A DNA stretch of 64,000 bases from Microbacterium sp. SS28 (GTDB lineage Bacteria; Actinomycetota; Actinomycetes; Actinomycetales; Microbacteriaceae), in the NCBI RefSeq assembly GCF_022761035.1, contig NZ_JAKWJP010000002.1:248001-312000 (forward strand). The letters run 5' to 3'. The position numbers were made by a program, and so were the translations under genes. Position 1 is the first letter of the stretch; each line of letters begins with the position of its first letter. Positions 13,875 to 23,800 of this stretch are shown one piece after another. The notes under the pieces are model-generated. The model did no database searches, was not told where the DNA came from, and worked only from the letters and a program-made list of their open reading frames with translations.

Positions 13875-14380
13875 GCGTCGGTTCCCGTCGGGGTCGGAAT
13901 CAGGATGCCGCTCACGGCGTCCGCGAGAGCGCGGGCCGAAGCATCCTGGGGTCGGAAGTAGGTGTCGACGACCGTGCCGTCGTCGGTGCGCCAGTCGATG
14001 CGGGTGAGCCCGTCGGGCTCGACGACGCGGTCGATCGCGACGGTCGCCTGCGCGGCGCCGGCGATGCGGGAGACGTCGAGGAACACGCGCGGCTGGCCGG
14101 TGAGGTCGAGCGCCACGCCGGCGTCGGTGATCGTGAGGTCCGCCTTGGAGCGGAACCCCAGCCCCCGGATCGCGAGGCGCTCGAGCGGCTGGCCGTGCTT
14201 CGTGGTGGCGACGTACAGCCCAGGGAAGACCGCCAGCACGGCGGCTCTCGCCGGAACCTCACCCACGGGCGCGGTGAGCGCGCTGTCGCGGCGCGTGCGT
14301 CGAATCCACGCCCACACGAGAGAGAAGAGGAGCGCGGCCGCGATGCTGATCATCGTCAGCAGGGCGCCCTGCTGGGTCAT
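13871..14380 (-). CDS. Membrane-anchored protein between pyrC and carA (Rv1382-like)
   Basis: A 169-residue protein of unknown biochemical role. It has a single N-terminal transmembrane segment (about residues 5-27, [19 protein letters not shown]) followed by RRTRR, so the soluble part should face the cytoplasm. The soluble domain is strand-rich and has a PH-like look ([39 protein letters not shown]). Small membrane proteins occupy this position in other actinobacteria, for example Rv1382 of Mycobacterium tuberculosis. It overlaps pyrC and carA by 4 nt each, so it is translated as part of the pyr operon. Confidence 0.75.
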   Translation of the reverse strand: MTQQGALLTMISIAAALLFSLVWAWIRRTRRDSALTAPVGEVPARAAVLAVFPGLYVATTKHGQPLERLAIRGLGFRSKADLTITDAGVALDLTGQPRVFLDVSRIAGAAQATVAIDRVVEPDGLTRIDWRTDDGTVVDTYFRPQDASARALADAVSGILIPTPTGTDA

Positions 14381-15687
14381 GCGCGCACTCCCGGCGTCTC
14401 GAGCAGAGCTCCTTCGGCGACGGTCGGGCGTCCGCGGTGCAGCGTCCAGCGCACTTCGCCGGGCAGTTCGCGTCCGAGGTAGGGCGAGTTGACGCTGCGG
14501 CCGGCGAGGTCACCTGTCGAGAAGGCCCGCACGGGAGCGGGGTCGTAGAAGGTGACGGATGCCGCGTGCCCTGCGCTGAGCGGAGTGCCGTGGCCCTCGA
14601 GCCGCCCGATGCGCGCGGGCGTGCGCGACATGATGCGCGCGACATCGGCCCACACGATGAGCCCCGTGTCGACCATCGCCTGCTGCACGACGCGGAGGGC
14701 GCTCTCGAGCCCCACCATGCCGTTCGCGGCGGCCTGCCACTCGCACGCCTTCGCTTCGACGGGATGCGGTGCGTGATCCGTCGCGACGATGTCGATCGTG
14801 CCGTCCGCAAGGCCCTCGCGCACGGCGAGGACGTCCTCTTCGCGGCGCAGCGGCGGGTTGACCTTGAAGCGCGCGTCGTAGTCACGCGCGAGCTCGTCGG
14901 TCAGGAGCAGGTGGTGCGGCGTGACCTCGGCTGTCACGTTCACACCGCGCTTCTTCGCCCACCGGATGATCTCGACCGACCCGGCGGTCGAGAGGTGGCA
15001 CACGTGCAGGCGCGAGCCGACGTGCTCGGCCAGGAGCACGTCGCGCGCGATGATCGACTCCTCGGCGACGGCCGGCCAGCCCGCGAGACCGAGCTCGGCC
15101 GAGACGGCGCCCTCGTTCATCTGGGCGCCCTCCGTGAGCCGCGGGTCCTGCGCGTGCTGCGCGATGACGCCGTCGAAAGCCTTCACGTATTCGAGCGCGC
15201 GGCGCATGATGAGCGGATCCCACACGCAGAAGCCGTCATCGCTGAAGACGCGGACGCGGGCGCGGGAGTCCGCCATCGCGCCGAGCTCGGCGAGGCGCTC
15301 GCCCTTCTGCCCGACGGTGACGGCGCCGATCGGCTGGACGGTGACGTACCCGGCGGCCTCGCCGAGGGCGAGCTCCTGCTCGACGACACCGGCCGTGTCG
15401 GCGACGGGCGAGGTGTTGGGCATCGCGAAGACCGCCGTGTAGCCGCCCGCTGCCGCGGCACGCGACCCCGTGAGGATCGTCTCGGATGCCTCGTACCCGG
15501 GCTCGCGCAGGTGCGTGTGCAGGTCGACGAGGCCGGGGAGCGCGACGAGTCCGTCGGCGTCGACGACTGTCGCGCCGGAGCGGCTCAGTCCCGTGCCGAC
15601 TTCGGCGATGACGCCGTCCTCCACGAGCAGGTCGGCGGCTTCGCCGCCTTCGAGCCGGGCACCGCGGAACAGAAGAACCTCTGTCAT
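14377..15687 (-). CDS. pyrC: Dihydroorotase
   Basis: Cyclises carbamoyl aspartate to dihydroorotate. The 436-residue protein is of the amidohydrolase class I type, with the metal-binding H57-x-H59 in [12 protein letters not shown] and the late DHAPH motif. The starts and stops overlap those of its neighbours by 4 nt on both sides, so it is translationally coupled in pyrB-pyrC-membrane protein-carA. Confidence 0.96.
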   Translation of the reverse strand: MTEVLLFRGARLEGGEAADLLVEDGVIAEVGTGLSRSGATVVDADGLVALPGLVDLHTHLREPGYEASETILTGSRAAAAGGYTAVFAMPNTSPVADTAGVVEQELALGEAAGYVTVQPIGAVTVGQKGERLAELGAMADSRARVRVFSDDGFCVWDPLIMRRALEYVKAFDGVIAQHAQDPRLTEGAQMNEGAVSAELGLAGWPAVAEESIIARDVLLAEHVGSRLHVCHLSTAGSVEIIRWAKKRGVNVTAEVTPHHLLLTDELARDYDARFKVNPPLRREEDVLAVREGLADGTIDIVATDHAPHPVEAKACEWQAAANGMVGLESALRVVQQAMVDTGLIVWADVARIMSRTPARIGRLEGHGTPLSAGHAASVTFYDPAPVRAFSTGDLAGRSVNSPYLGRELPGEVRWTLHRGRPTVAEGALLETPGVRA

Positions 15688-16643
15688 TGCACGTTCTCCT
15701 TCTCGTCCATGCCCGCAAGCAGCAGGTAGAGCACCGCCATGCGGACCGAGACCCCGTTGGACACCTGCTCGAGCACGGTCGAGCGCGGTGAATCGGCGGC
15801 GTCGGCGGAGATCTCGAGACCCCTGTTCATCGGGCCCGGGTGCATGACCATGCTACCGGTGCCGAGCGCCGCGAGCCGAGTCGCATCCAGCCCCCACCGC
15901 CGGGAATACTCCCGTTCAGTGGGGAAATACGCGGCGTGCATGCGCTCGAGCTGGATGCGCAGCATCATGAGCGCGTCGCAGCCCTCGGCGATCGCCTCAT
16001 CGAGGTCGTACACGACGCGCGCGGGCCAGGCCGAGACGTCGTGGGGAACGAGGGTCGGCGGCGCGACGAGCGTCACCTGCGCTCCCAGCGAGGCCAGCAG
16101 CCACACGTTCGAGCGGGCGACGCGCGAGTGCAGGATGTCGCCCACGATCGTGACGCGAAGGCCGTCGAGGTCGCGTCCGCGGCTGTCGTCGCCGAATGTG
16201 CGCTTGCGGATCGTGAAGGCGTCGAGCAGGGCCTGGGTCGGGTGCTCGTGCGTTCCGTCGCCCGCGTTGACGACTCCCGCCGTGATCCAGCCGCTCGTCG
16301 CGAGCGTGCGCGGCGCGCCGGAGGCGCCGTGGCGGATGACGACGGCGTCGGCGCCCATCGCCTGCAGCGTCTGCGCCGTGTCCTGGAGCGACTCGCCCTT
16401 CGAGACGCTCGAGCCCTTCGCCGAGAAGTTGATGACGTCGGCGGAGAGGCGCTTCGCGGCGGCCTCGAACGAGATGCGCGTGCGGGTCGAGTCCTCGAAG
16501 AAGAGGTTGACGACCGTCTTGCCGCGCAGCGTGGGGAGCTTCTTGACCTCGCGCCGCTGCGTGTCGGCCATGTCCTCGGCGACGTCGAGGATGCGAAGGG
16601 CCTCCTCGCGCGCGAGCGTCTGGGTGTCGAGCAGGTGCCTCAT
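15684..16643 (-). CDS. pyrB: Aspartate carbamoyltransferase catalytic subunit
   Basis: Committed step of pyrimidine synthesis: carbamoyl phosphate plus aspartate. It has 319 residues, with the carbamoyl phosphate site STRTR (52-56 in [13 protein letters not shown]) and HPTQALLD further on. It lies between pyrR and pyrC with 4-nt overlaps. No pyrI regulatory subunit gene is present, so regulation probably runs through PyrR. Confidence 0.96.
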   Translation of the reverse strand: MRHLLDTQTLAREEALRILDVAEDMADTQRREVKKLPTLRGKTVVNLFFEDSTRTRISFEAAAKRLSADVINFSAKGSSVSKGESLQDTAQTLQAMGADAVVIRHGASGAPRTLATSGWITAGVVNAGDGTHEHPTQALLDAFTIRKRTFGDDSRGRDLDGLRVTIVGDILHSRVARSNVWLLASLGAQVTLVAPPTLVPHDVSAWPARVVYDLDEAIAEGCDALMMLRIQLERMHAAYFPTEREYSRRWGLDATRLAALGTGSMVMHPGPMNRGLEISADAADSPRSTVLEQVSNGVSVRMAVLYLLLAGMDEKENVQ

Positions 16644-17170
16644 GACTCGATCGTCACCTCCTCGGCGCCGTCGACCTCCGACAGGCGCACGTTGACGCGC
16701 TCGTCGCGGGCGCTGGGCAGGTTCTTGCCGACGAAGTCGGGGCGGATCGGCAGCTCGCGGTGGCCGCGGTCGACCAGCGTCGCGAGGCGCACGGCGGCGG
16801 GGCGCCCGATGTCCTGCAGCGCGTCGAGGGCGGCACGGATGCTGCGTCCCGAGAAGAGCACGTCGTCGACGAGCACGACGGTCTTGCCGTCGATGCCGCC
16901 GGCCGGGATCTGCGTCGGATGCGGGGCGCGCGTCGGATTGCGGTGCAGGTCGTCGCGGTACATCGTGACGTCGAGGGCGCCGACGGGCACGGGCTGTCCG
17001 CCGAACTGCGCGACGAGGGCGCCGATCCGGTGGGCGAGGGCGACACCTCGAGTGGGGATGCCGAGGAGGACCAGATTCTCCGGGCCCTTGTTGGACTCGA
17101 GGATCTCGTGGGAGATCCGAGTCAGCGCCCGGGTGATGTCGGCCTCGTGCAGCACGGTTCGCGTGCTCAT
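16640..17170 (-). CDS. pyrR: Bifunctional pyr operon regulator / uracil phosphoribosyltransferase PyrR
   Basis: UMP-responsive RNA-binding regulator with uracil phosphoribosyltransferase activity, 176 residues from ATG 17170 ([16 protein letters not shown]). The PRPP-binding loop is [20 protein letters not shown] and the [12 protein letters not shown] segment matches the family. It is the first gene of the pyr operon. A PyrR-type RNA hairpin and a strong ribosome binding site (AAGGGAG, 6 nt before the ATG) lie immediately upstream, suggesting it controls its own translation and, by coupling, the whole operon. Confidence 0.95.
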   Translation of the reverse strand: MSTRTVLHEADITRALTRISHEILESNKGPENLVLLGIPTRGVALAHRIGALVAQFGGQPVPVGALDVTMYRDDLHRNPTRAPHPTQIPAGGIDGKTVVLVDDVLFSGRSIRAALDALQDIGRPAAVRLATLVDRGHRELPIRPDFVGKNLPSARDERVNVRLSEVDGAEEVTIES

Positions 17171-17185
17171 CCGCCGCTCCCTTCT

Positions 17186-17201
17186 CCGCCTCACAGGACG
17201 G
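17186..17201 (-). promoter_or_regulatory. PyrR-binding RNA hairpin in the pyrR leader
   Basis: The minus-strand RNA reads CCGUC-CUGUGA-GGCGG: a 5-bp stem (one G-U pair) closed by hexaloop CUGUGA. The inner part GUCCUGUGAGGC fits the published PyrR-binding consensus ARUCCNGNGAGGYU; only the outer A-U pair is replaced by C-G, which keeps pairing. The hairpin ends 2 nt before the Shine-Dalgarno AAGGGAG of pyrR. That layout fits translational repression, as described for Mycobacterium smegmatis, and not transcription attenuation; no terminator or antiterminator is seen in the leader. Confidence 0.75.
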
Positions 17202-17221
17202 TGTTAAAGGTTGCTCTAGGT

Positions 17222-17240
17222 TCCGGTCGATCCTACCGGA
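17222..17240 (-). promoter_or_regulatory. Possible pyr operon -10 box inside an inverted repeat
   Basis: On the minus strand TAGGAT (17235-17230) is a -10-like hexamer that would start transcription near 17223, giving a leader of about 50 nt containing the PyrR hairpin. It sits inside TCCGGT-N7-ACCGGA (17222-17240). No recognisable -35 is present at the right distance, so the promoter call is weak. Confidence 0.3.
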
Positions 17241-17275
17241 CGCCGCCGGCGACGGAGGCCCTCGGATGGGGTACC

Positions 17276-18931
17276 TCAGCCTCGTATGAACGTCAGGCCG
17301 GAAAGCACCTTCACATCCCAGGTCGCGTTGTCGCGGGGCGCGTATACCTGCGTGGTGATTGTGCCGTCGACTACGTCGAACTGGGACAATCGCACGGGAT
17401 TAGCGGTGTTGGAGTGCAGCGTCTGCAGCAGATACGCGACCCGATTCCCCGACTCGGTCGAGATGACTCGCGACATCGCCACGCCGGTGTGCCCGCTGGT
17501 AACGACCTTGACGTTGGCATACGGCGCGACGAGCAGGTCGTAGACCCGTTGAGGCGACGAATCGCCGTACTCCCATTTCGGCTGGGAATGGCCCGCTCCG
17601 TCGATCTGCGCGTCGCCGTTGAGGAACGAGTGGGTCTGGATCACGACGTTGTATTGCGGGTGCGACGCGATGACGCTTGCGGCCCAAGACACCACCGTGC
17701 CTCGGGGCCACAGCTCCAGGTTCAGGATGAGCCAATGGGCACCTTCGGCGTCGAAAGTCGAGTATGTGTTGTCCACCTTTCCGGGCTCGAATTGCCCCGA
17801 GAGGGCAAGGTAGTCCGACGAGCGCCAGAAGGAGTTGAAGGTGGTTGTCAGGCGTTGGTATTCGTACGTGCGAGCCGGTTCGCGCGCCGACCCACCCGGG
17901 CCGGTCGCGTAGGTGTCGTGGTTGCCGATACTCAGCTGGTAGGGAATTCTCGCCTGGTCCAGCGGTCTGGTCGCGTCTCGCGCGATGACGTACTGCTCAT
18001 GGCTTGGCGTGTCCCAGTTGACGACGTCTCCCGTGTGCGCAACGAACCGGAGGTCTAGTGCACCCTGATGTGCAACGAGCCACTTCGATCGATCCACGAA
18101 ACGCGTGTCCGTGGCTGTGTAGACCTCCTGCTGTGTGTCTGGATAGATCGCCACGGTGAACCATCCATCTTTCTCGCGGTTCTCCGGGACTCCGTGCGAG
18201 TAAGGCGCGAGTTGGATGAGAAGAGAATCGTTCACCATCTCGGCTCCGCCTAGGACGACGATCTTCATAGGCTTGAGACGCGCCAGCTCAGTCCGCACCG
18301 CAGCCGAAAGCGAGTCTGGCGCGGTCAAGAGAACAGGCCCACCAAGCACCCCCGCCGCAGCCGCACCCGACAACGCGTCAGGAAAATTCACCCCAGCCGC
18401 AACATAAGCGACCGGAACGCCCGGAGAGAAAACGCTCGCACTGACCACAGCCGACGTCTCATACCGATCCGCACCCGCCAACCGCTGCACAGGACTGTTG
18501 GTGTAAGCCGCGAGCTGCGTTCTCACCGATTCCGAGACCATCCCGGCACCGCCTAGGACGACGATCTTCACAGGCTTGAGACGCGCCAGCTCAGTCCGCA
18601 CCGCAGCCGAAAGCGAGTCTGGCGCGGTCAAGAGAACAGGCCCACCAAGCACCCCCGCCGCAGCCGCACCCGACAACGCGTCAGGAAAATTCACCCCAGC
18701 CGCAACATAAGCGACCGGAACGCCCGGAGAGAAAACGCTCGCACTGACCACAGCCGACGTCTCATACCGATCCGCACCCGCCAACCGCTGCACAGGGCCA
18801 GACGGTGAAGTTCCCACGCTGGAAGCCGCACCTTCGAACGATAAGGTCGCCTGCGCCGATTGCCCAGCCAACCCCAAGCAGGCCACAAGCGACAGGGTGA
18901 TCGAGACCGAAAAGAAGCGAAATCCACGCAT
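17276..18931 (-). CDS. Secreted cell-wall-binding-repeat metallophosphoesterase
   Basis: A 551-residue exported protein. Residues 1-28 are a signal peptide ([20 protein letters not shown], cleavage near AQA). Two cell-wall-binding repeat 2 units follow ([16 protein letters not shown]... and its copy), nearly identical to each other, covering about residues 45-235. The rest (about 250-551) is a calcineurin-like phosphoesterase: [22 protein letters not shown] and SGHTG motifs. The last motif lacks the second His of the usual GHxH, so metal binding may differ. Cell-wall-binding repeats anchor proteins to the envelope, so it probably acts outside the cell on an unknown phosphoester. Codon choice is less GC-biased than in the neighbours and it interrupts the pyr/nusB region, suggesting recent acquisition. 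Confidence 0.85.
   Translation of the reverse strand: MRGFRFFSVSITLSLVACLGLAGQSAQATLSFEGAASSVGTSPSGPVQRLAGADRYETSAVVSASVFSPGVPVAYVAAGVNFPDALSGAAAAGVLGGPVLLTAPDSLSAAVRTELARLKPVKIVVLGGAGMVSESVRTQLAAYTNSPVQRLAGADRYETSAVVSASVFSPGVPVAYVAAGVNFPDALSGAAAAGVLGGPVLLTAPDSLSAAVRTELARLKPMKIVVLGGAEMVNDSLLIQLAPYSHGVPENREKDGWFTVAIYPDTQQEVYTATDTRFVDRSKWLVAHQGALDLRFVAHTGDVVNWDTPSHEQYVIARDATRPLDQARIPYQLSIGNHDTYATGPGGSAREPARTYEYQRLTTTFNSFWRSSDYLALSGQFEPGKVDNTYSTFDAEGAHWLILNLELWPRGTVVSWAASVIASHPQYNVVIQTHSFLNGDAQIDGAGHSQPKWEYGDSSPQRVYDLLVAPYANVKVVTSGHTGVAMSRVISTESGNRVAYLLQTLHSNTANPVRLSQFDVVDGTITTQVYAPRDNATWDVKVLSGLTFIRG
18246..18493 (-). repeat. 248-bp near-identical repeat, copy A (C-terminal cell-wall-binding unit)
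   Basis: This segment matches 18549-18796 at a constant offset of 303 bp; the one difference I see is TAG/CAG near 18269 (Met versus Val in KPMKIV/KPVKIV). It encodes most of the second cell-wall-binding unit. Identity at synonymous sites points to a recent duplication or gene conversion. Confidence 0.9.
18549..18796 (-). repeat. 248-bp near-identical repeat, copy B (N-terminal cell-wall-binding unit)
   Basis: Partner of 18246-18493, encoding the first cell-wall-binding unit. Direct tandem orientation with 55 bp between the copies makes copy-number change by recombination or slippage plausible. Confidence 0.9.
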
Positions 18932-19227
18932 GAGCCACTCCGTTGATAGACGTCGCGCTCGCTGCCCAAGAAGACGTGGCGTCAGCTCACCGTGCCCGAA
19001 GTTACGGCACTCACGTCGCAGAATACCAAATGACGTAGTCGTTTGGTTGGGTCTAGGAGCTCACGCGCTTGGGCCAGGTGTCGTCCCTTCCTACCTGACC
19101 GCGCTCCAAGCCTCGAAGACGGGAGGTGAGGCCGATCTCGACCTGACCCGTTTTGACGAGTCGCCAGAAGGCACGGGCCGAGCCCACCGATCCCGGCGAA
19201 TCGTCGCGATGCGGGAGGTTCGGCGGG
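18932..19227. other. Intergenic region with lower GC, upstream of the cell-wall-binding phosphoesterase
   Basis: About 296 bp without a supported gene. It separates the stop of the MBL-Rieske gene from the start of the secreted phosphoesterase, both on the minus strand. The central part (roughly 18990-19060) is visibly richer in A and T than the surroundings and contains the palindrome at 19025-19047. Short open frames here lack recognisable features. Confidence 0.6.
19025..19047. promoter_or_regulatory. 23-bp imperfect palindrome, operator or hairpin
   Basis: ACCAAATGAC-GTA-GTCGTTTGGT: arms of 10 bp with one mismatch (a G-U pair in RNA) around a 3-bp centre. It lies 94 bp upstream of the phosphoesterase start codon and 180 bp past the MBL-Rieske stop. 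Position and symmetry suit a repressor site for the phosphoesterase gene; no U-tract follows on either strand, so a terminator is less likely. Confidence 0.4.
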
Positions 19228-20790
19228 TTACGCCGCCGGAACCGCCGCGTCGTCCTCGACCTGCGACGCCCGGATGGGGTGCCCTTGCGAGGTGAGGCAC
19301 TTGCCGCTCGCGAGGTCCCACTTCCAGTCGTGCAGTGAGCACGTCAGGACGCCGTCCTCGATCTTGCCGGTCTTGGTGAGGTCGGCGCGGAGGTGCGGGC
19401 AGCGGCGCTGCACCTGCCAGTCGCCGAGCTGTGCGTCCTCTGTCTGGTCGGTCTGCTCCGCGTACCAGTTCTCGACGTACTCGATGCGGTCGCGCGAGAG
19501 GCACTTGAGGAACGTTGTGAGGAACTCGTTGAACTTGCCGCTGCGCCCCACCTCGAACTGCATCGAGAGGAAGATCGAATTCGACCAGTCGATCTCGTGA
19601 TCGCGGATGTTCGTCGAGACGAGATCGGCGGGGATCGTGTACCAGTAGATGCACTCTTCGCCCGCGTACTCGCGCACCTTCGCCTTGGGGAAGTCCACGA
19701 CCATGTCGAGCTCGCCGATGCGGAACCGGACGTTGCCGCCCACGCCGTTGCGGATCGTCCGCGCGCGGCGCAGCAGCGGCTCCCACCATTCCTGGATCGC
19801 CGCGAGCATCTCGGCGGGCGGCAGGACGGCGGCACGGGATGCCTCTTCCGCCACGACCTCGTCCTGCCGGGTGTCGCGCTGCTCGGCGAGGTAGGCCCAC
19901 TTGTCGTCGAAGAAGCGGTCGATCTCGGCATCCGTGTACAGCGTCTGCGTGACCGACAATTCACCGTCGGACAGCTCGACGACGGTGCCGGGGACGAACT
20001 CGTAGCCCTTCTGCGCGGGCCGCTCGACGGCCATGTGCGCGAGGAACTCGCGCTGGTCCGTGAAGATCGAGTCGCTCTCGAGTCCCGTGCCGTTGTAGCG
20101 GAAGAGCTCCTCGCGCAGGAACATCGGCGGTCCCGCCATCGGGAAGACGTGCTCGGCGTCGACCTTCTCGATGTAGTAGAGCGCGCGCTTGTTCTGCGCG
20201 TCCCGCTTGAGCTTCGCGAAGTTCTGCTTGGCGTCCTGCGGCAGGTCGTAGACCATGGGCCACCAGATCGCGCCCGAGACCTGCGTGAAATACGCCTCCG
20301 GCTTCGAGAACGACAGCAGCTTCTCAAGATCGAGCGGGTGCGAGTCGTTCTGGTTCAGGATGCTGGCGGTGCCGTCGTCCACCGAGAGCGACGAGTCGCC
20401 GATGGGTCCATCACTGGGCGCGCGCAGCGGCGTCACCATGAGCTTGAGTTCGCCGAACTCGAGCGGCACGCCCGCCTGCGTGTAGACGATGTTGTCGTAG
20501 CCGAGCCTGCGGAGGTCCTGCTCGAGGTCGTCGGTCGGGTAGTCGGGCAGCAGGACTTTGATCGACTTCGGCACGACGCGCTCCATGAGCGCGGGGTCGA
20601 AGTGGTCGCGGTGGCGGTGCGAGACGTAGAGGAAGTCGGCGTTGCCGAAGCGCTCCCAGTCCAGGCCCCGGTTGTCGGGGAACGGGAACCACGATCCGAA
20701 GAACGTCGGACCGATCACGGGGTCGCACAGGATGCTGCCGCCCCGAGTCTCGATGAACATCCCGGCGTGGCCGAGGCCCGTGATCCGCAT
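19228..20790 (-). CDS. MBL-fold metallohydrolase with C-terminal Rieske [2Fe-2S] domain
   Basis: A 520-residue fusion. The N-terminal half is a metallo-beta-lactamase fold with the HxHxDH motif at H58, H60, D62, H63 (SHRHRDHFD), similar to UlaG/NAPE-PLD-type lipid or sugar hydrolases. The C-terminus is a Rieske domain with C464-x-H466 and C484-x-x-H487 (CPHL, CSLH). The same two modules in the opposite order occur in CMP-N-acetylneuraminate hydroxylase, so a redox reaction on a bulky substrate is possible; the substrate is unknown. ATG 20790 (MRITGLGHAG) is preferred because AAGGGAG lies 6 nt upstream; an alternative start is at 20814. No ferredoxin or reductase gene is adjacent. Confidence 0.85.
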   Translation of the reverse strand: MRITGLGHAGMFIETRGGSILCDPVIGPTFFGSWFPFPDNRGLDWERFGNADFLYVSHRHRDHFDPALMERVVPKSIKVLLPDYPTDDLEQDLRRLGYDNIVYTQAGVPLEFGELKLMVTPLRAPSDGPIGDSSLSVDDGTASILNQNDSHPLDLEKLLSFSKPEAYFTQVSGAIWWPMVYDLPQDAKQNFAKLKRDAQNKRALYYIEKVDAEHVFPMAGPPMFLREELFRYNGTGLESDSIFTDQREFLAHMAVERPAQKGYEFVPGTVVELSDGELSVTQTLYTDAEIDRFFDDKWAYLAEQRDTRQDEVVAEEASRAAVLPPAEMLAAIQEWWEPLLRRARTIRNGVGGNVRFRIGELDMVVDFPKAKVREYAGEECIYWYTIPADLVSTNIRDHEIDWSNSIFLSMQFEVGRSGKFNEFLTTFLKCLSRDRIEYVENWYAEQTDQTEDAQLGDWQVQRRCPHLRADLTKTGKIEDGVLTCSLHDWKWDLASGKCLTSQGHPIRASQVEDDAAVPAA

Positions 20791-20862
20791 GAGCGCTCCC
20801 TTCAGAACCAGCACCCGAGTCTACGCGGGCGGCGCATGCCGCCCCATCTGGCGCGGCGGGGA

Positions 20863-23800
20863 TCAGGCCTCCAGCAGGCCGCGGATGTCGTCGGCGGTGA
20901 GCGCCTGCGAGAACATGGCGTCGTCGTCCACGACTGCCTGGAAAAGGCGCGCCTTGCGCTCCTGGAGCGCCATGACCTTCTCTTCGATCGTGTCGGCGGC
21001 GATCATGCGGTAGACGAAGACGGTGCGGGTCTGGCCGATCCGGTGCGTGCGGTCCACGGCCTGCGCCTCGGCCGCGGGGTTCCACCACGGGTCGAGCACG
21101 AACACGTAGTCCGCCTCCGTGAGCGTGAGGCCGAACCCGCCGGCCTTGAGACTGATGAGGAAGACGGGCTCGTCGCCGCGACGGAAGGCGTCGATGACGG
21201 CGGCCCGGCGCCGGGTGGACCCGTCGAGGTACGCGTGACGGATGCCGGCGGCATCCAATCTCTCCGCCGCCAGTGTCAGGAACGACGTGAACTGGCTGAA
21301 CACGAGAGCCCTGTGCCCCTCGGCGGCGACCTCGACGATGCGTTCGAGCAGGGCGTCGAGCTTCGTCGAGCCGACGTGCGCGTGTTCTGGATCGACGAGC
21401 ACGGGCGCGAGGCTCATGAGCCGCAGGAGGGTCAGCGAGCGGAACACGATGAACCGGTTGCGGTCGAGGTCGTCGAGCAGGCCCAGAACCTTCTGCCGTT
21501 CGCGCGCGAGGGCGCGGTCGTAGAGGGCGCGGTGCACGGCATCGAGCGCAACGCGCAGCAGCTGCTCCTGCTTCTCGGGCAGGTCGGGCGCGACGAGCTC
21601 CTTCGTGCGGCGCAGCATGAGGGGACGGATGCGACGGCGGAGCCGCTCGAGCCGCGCCGAGCGGAACGCGCCGCCCTCCTGGTCCTCCGGCACCTTGCCC
21701 TGCTCGATCGGCTTGACGTACTCCTCGCGGAAGCGCCGCGCCGAGGGGAAGAGTCCGGGCGCCGTGAGCGCGAGAAGCGCCCACAGGTCGGTCAGGCTGT
21801 TCTCGAGCGGCGTGCCGGTCGCGGCGACGACCATCCCGGCGCGCAGCCGCGCGAGGGCGCGGTGCAGCTTCGTCTGCGGGTTCTTCGCGAACTGCGCCTC
21901 ATCGAGGATCACGACCGCCCAGTCGACCGCCGCGAACTCGTCGGCGTCGAGCCGCGCGAGCGCGTACGACGTGATGACGAGGTCGGCGCCGGCAGCGGCA
22001 TCCGTCACCCGCACGCCGCTCTTGCCGGAGGTCTGCTCGATCGTGCGCACCGCGAGCCCCGGGACGAAGCGCGCGGCTTCCGACGCCCACGTCGGGAGGA
22101 CGGATGTCGGTGCCACGACAAGCACAGGACGCGGCTCGCCGCCCTCCTTGACGTGCGCGGCGAGGGTCAGCAGCTGCAGCGTCTTGCCGAGCCCCATGTC
22201 GTCGGCGAGGATCCCGCCCAGCCGGTGGCTCCACAGGAAGGCGAGCCAGTCGAACCCCGCACGCTGGTACGGCCGCAGCTCCCCGAGCACGCCGGCCGGC
22301 AGTCGCGCCGAGGGGGCGCTCGTCTCGGAGCGCAGCCCTTCGACGAGCGAGCGCCACGCGAGCGCCGGCTGCGCCTCTTCCGCGAGATCCTCGAAGTCGG
22401 CCCAGAGGTCGGTCTGGTAACGGCTGATGCGAGGCGCCGTCTCCCACTCGGCGATGCCCGCGGCCTCGTCGATCAGCTCTTTCAGCCGGTCGAGCGCCGG
22501 GTGACGCAGCGAGAAGAAGGCGCCGTCCGAGAGCAGCAGCTTGGCACGGCCCCGCGCGAGGGCCGTGAAGAGAGGCGTGAACGGGATGCTGCGCCCGTCT
22601 ATCGTCACGATGATCCCGAGATCGAACCAGTCGGGATCCGTGGTCTCGACCGAGGTCAGCGAGATGGCAGGGTCGCCCGTGAGCTCGGTGTACGTGCGCC
22701 GCGGCGCGTTGCCCTCGATCCGCACGCCGTCGAGCTGCTGCCAGGCCGGCAGCGTCCGGGCGGCGAGCTCGGCGGCATCGACGCCCTCGAGCCGGCCCGT
22801 CGGGGCGAACGGCAGCGCCGAGCCCCAGGACTCCTCGAGCGCCTCCCGGATCCGATCCTCCGCCGCTGCGTCGCGATCGGGATGCGCGGCCGCGGCGTAG
22901 GGCAGACGTGTGAGGCCCGGATACGACCACTCGATGCGGTAGTCGACGACGTCGCCCGTTCCGAACGCCGCCGTGACGATCGCTACCGGCTCGGAAGCGG
23001 GGGGAAGCGCGATCCCCGCGCCCGCCGTCACTGTCGTGCGCCGTCGGAGCCTCGGGACGGCGTCGCGCAGGAACTCGTCCTTCTCGTCGCGCGCGACGAG
23101 GACGCCGTCGCGGAGCGGGAGCAGCGTGCGGACGGCCTCGGGCAGCTCGCACGGCGCGAGCGTGATGGGGATGGGGTCGGCGTCGAGCCCTGCGACGTAG
23201 AAGCCGTGGCTGCCGATGGGCCGCACGACGGCGTGCGCGACGGGTTCGCCGTCGACGGTGAGCCGCGCGCTCAGCCGCAGCGCGCCGCCCGCGCCGGCGG
23301 CGATGTCGAGCGACGCCGACGCGGTCGCAGCGAGGACGGCGGACTGCCGCTTCGCCGTCGTGACGAACGGGATGCCGCATCCCGCTGCGGCCTCGAGGTG
23401 CGGCCACAGCAGCCCCGAGTCGACGGTGTCGAGCGCGATCCACTCCCCAGGGTCGGCGTACGGACCGAGCGAGCGCGCGCCGATCGCGATGTCGGCGAGC
23501 TGTGCGAACCAGCGGGCGTGCTCGTGCAGGAACCCTGAGCCGGGCCGGCGCACGGCATCCCACGACACGTTCCCCTTGATCCAGGCGCCCGTCGCGTCGC
23601 TGCGCACCAGGGGGCGGATCGCGAGTGAGAGATCGTCCTGGCGCGCAGCCAGGGCGCGCGGTTCGGCCGCCTCCACGCGGCGCGGCGCCCACGAGCGCTC
23701 CTGGTAGGGCGCGCGCTGGCGCAGCTCGATGCCGAGCGCGAGCGGCGGGCCGGACGGCACCGCGGGCGGATCGAGCAGCGAGCGCCACGTGGGCGCCGGG

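Noticed and set aside
17640..17900. Frame problem in the phosphoesterase, because short plus-strand and shifted open frames appear there
   Set aside because: The 551-residue frame is continuous and carries all domains in order.
19393..23538. Very long open frame on the plus strand (over 1300 codons)
   Set aside because: It is antisense to the SNF2 helicase and MBL-Rieske genes, has Arg/Glu/Val-biased sequence without any family motif, and arises from high-GC third positions on the opposite strand.
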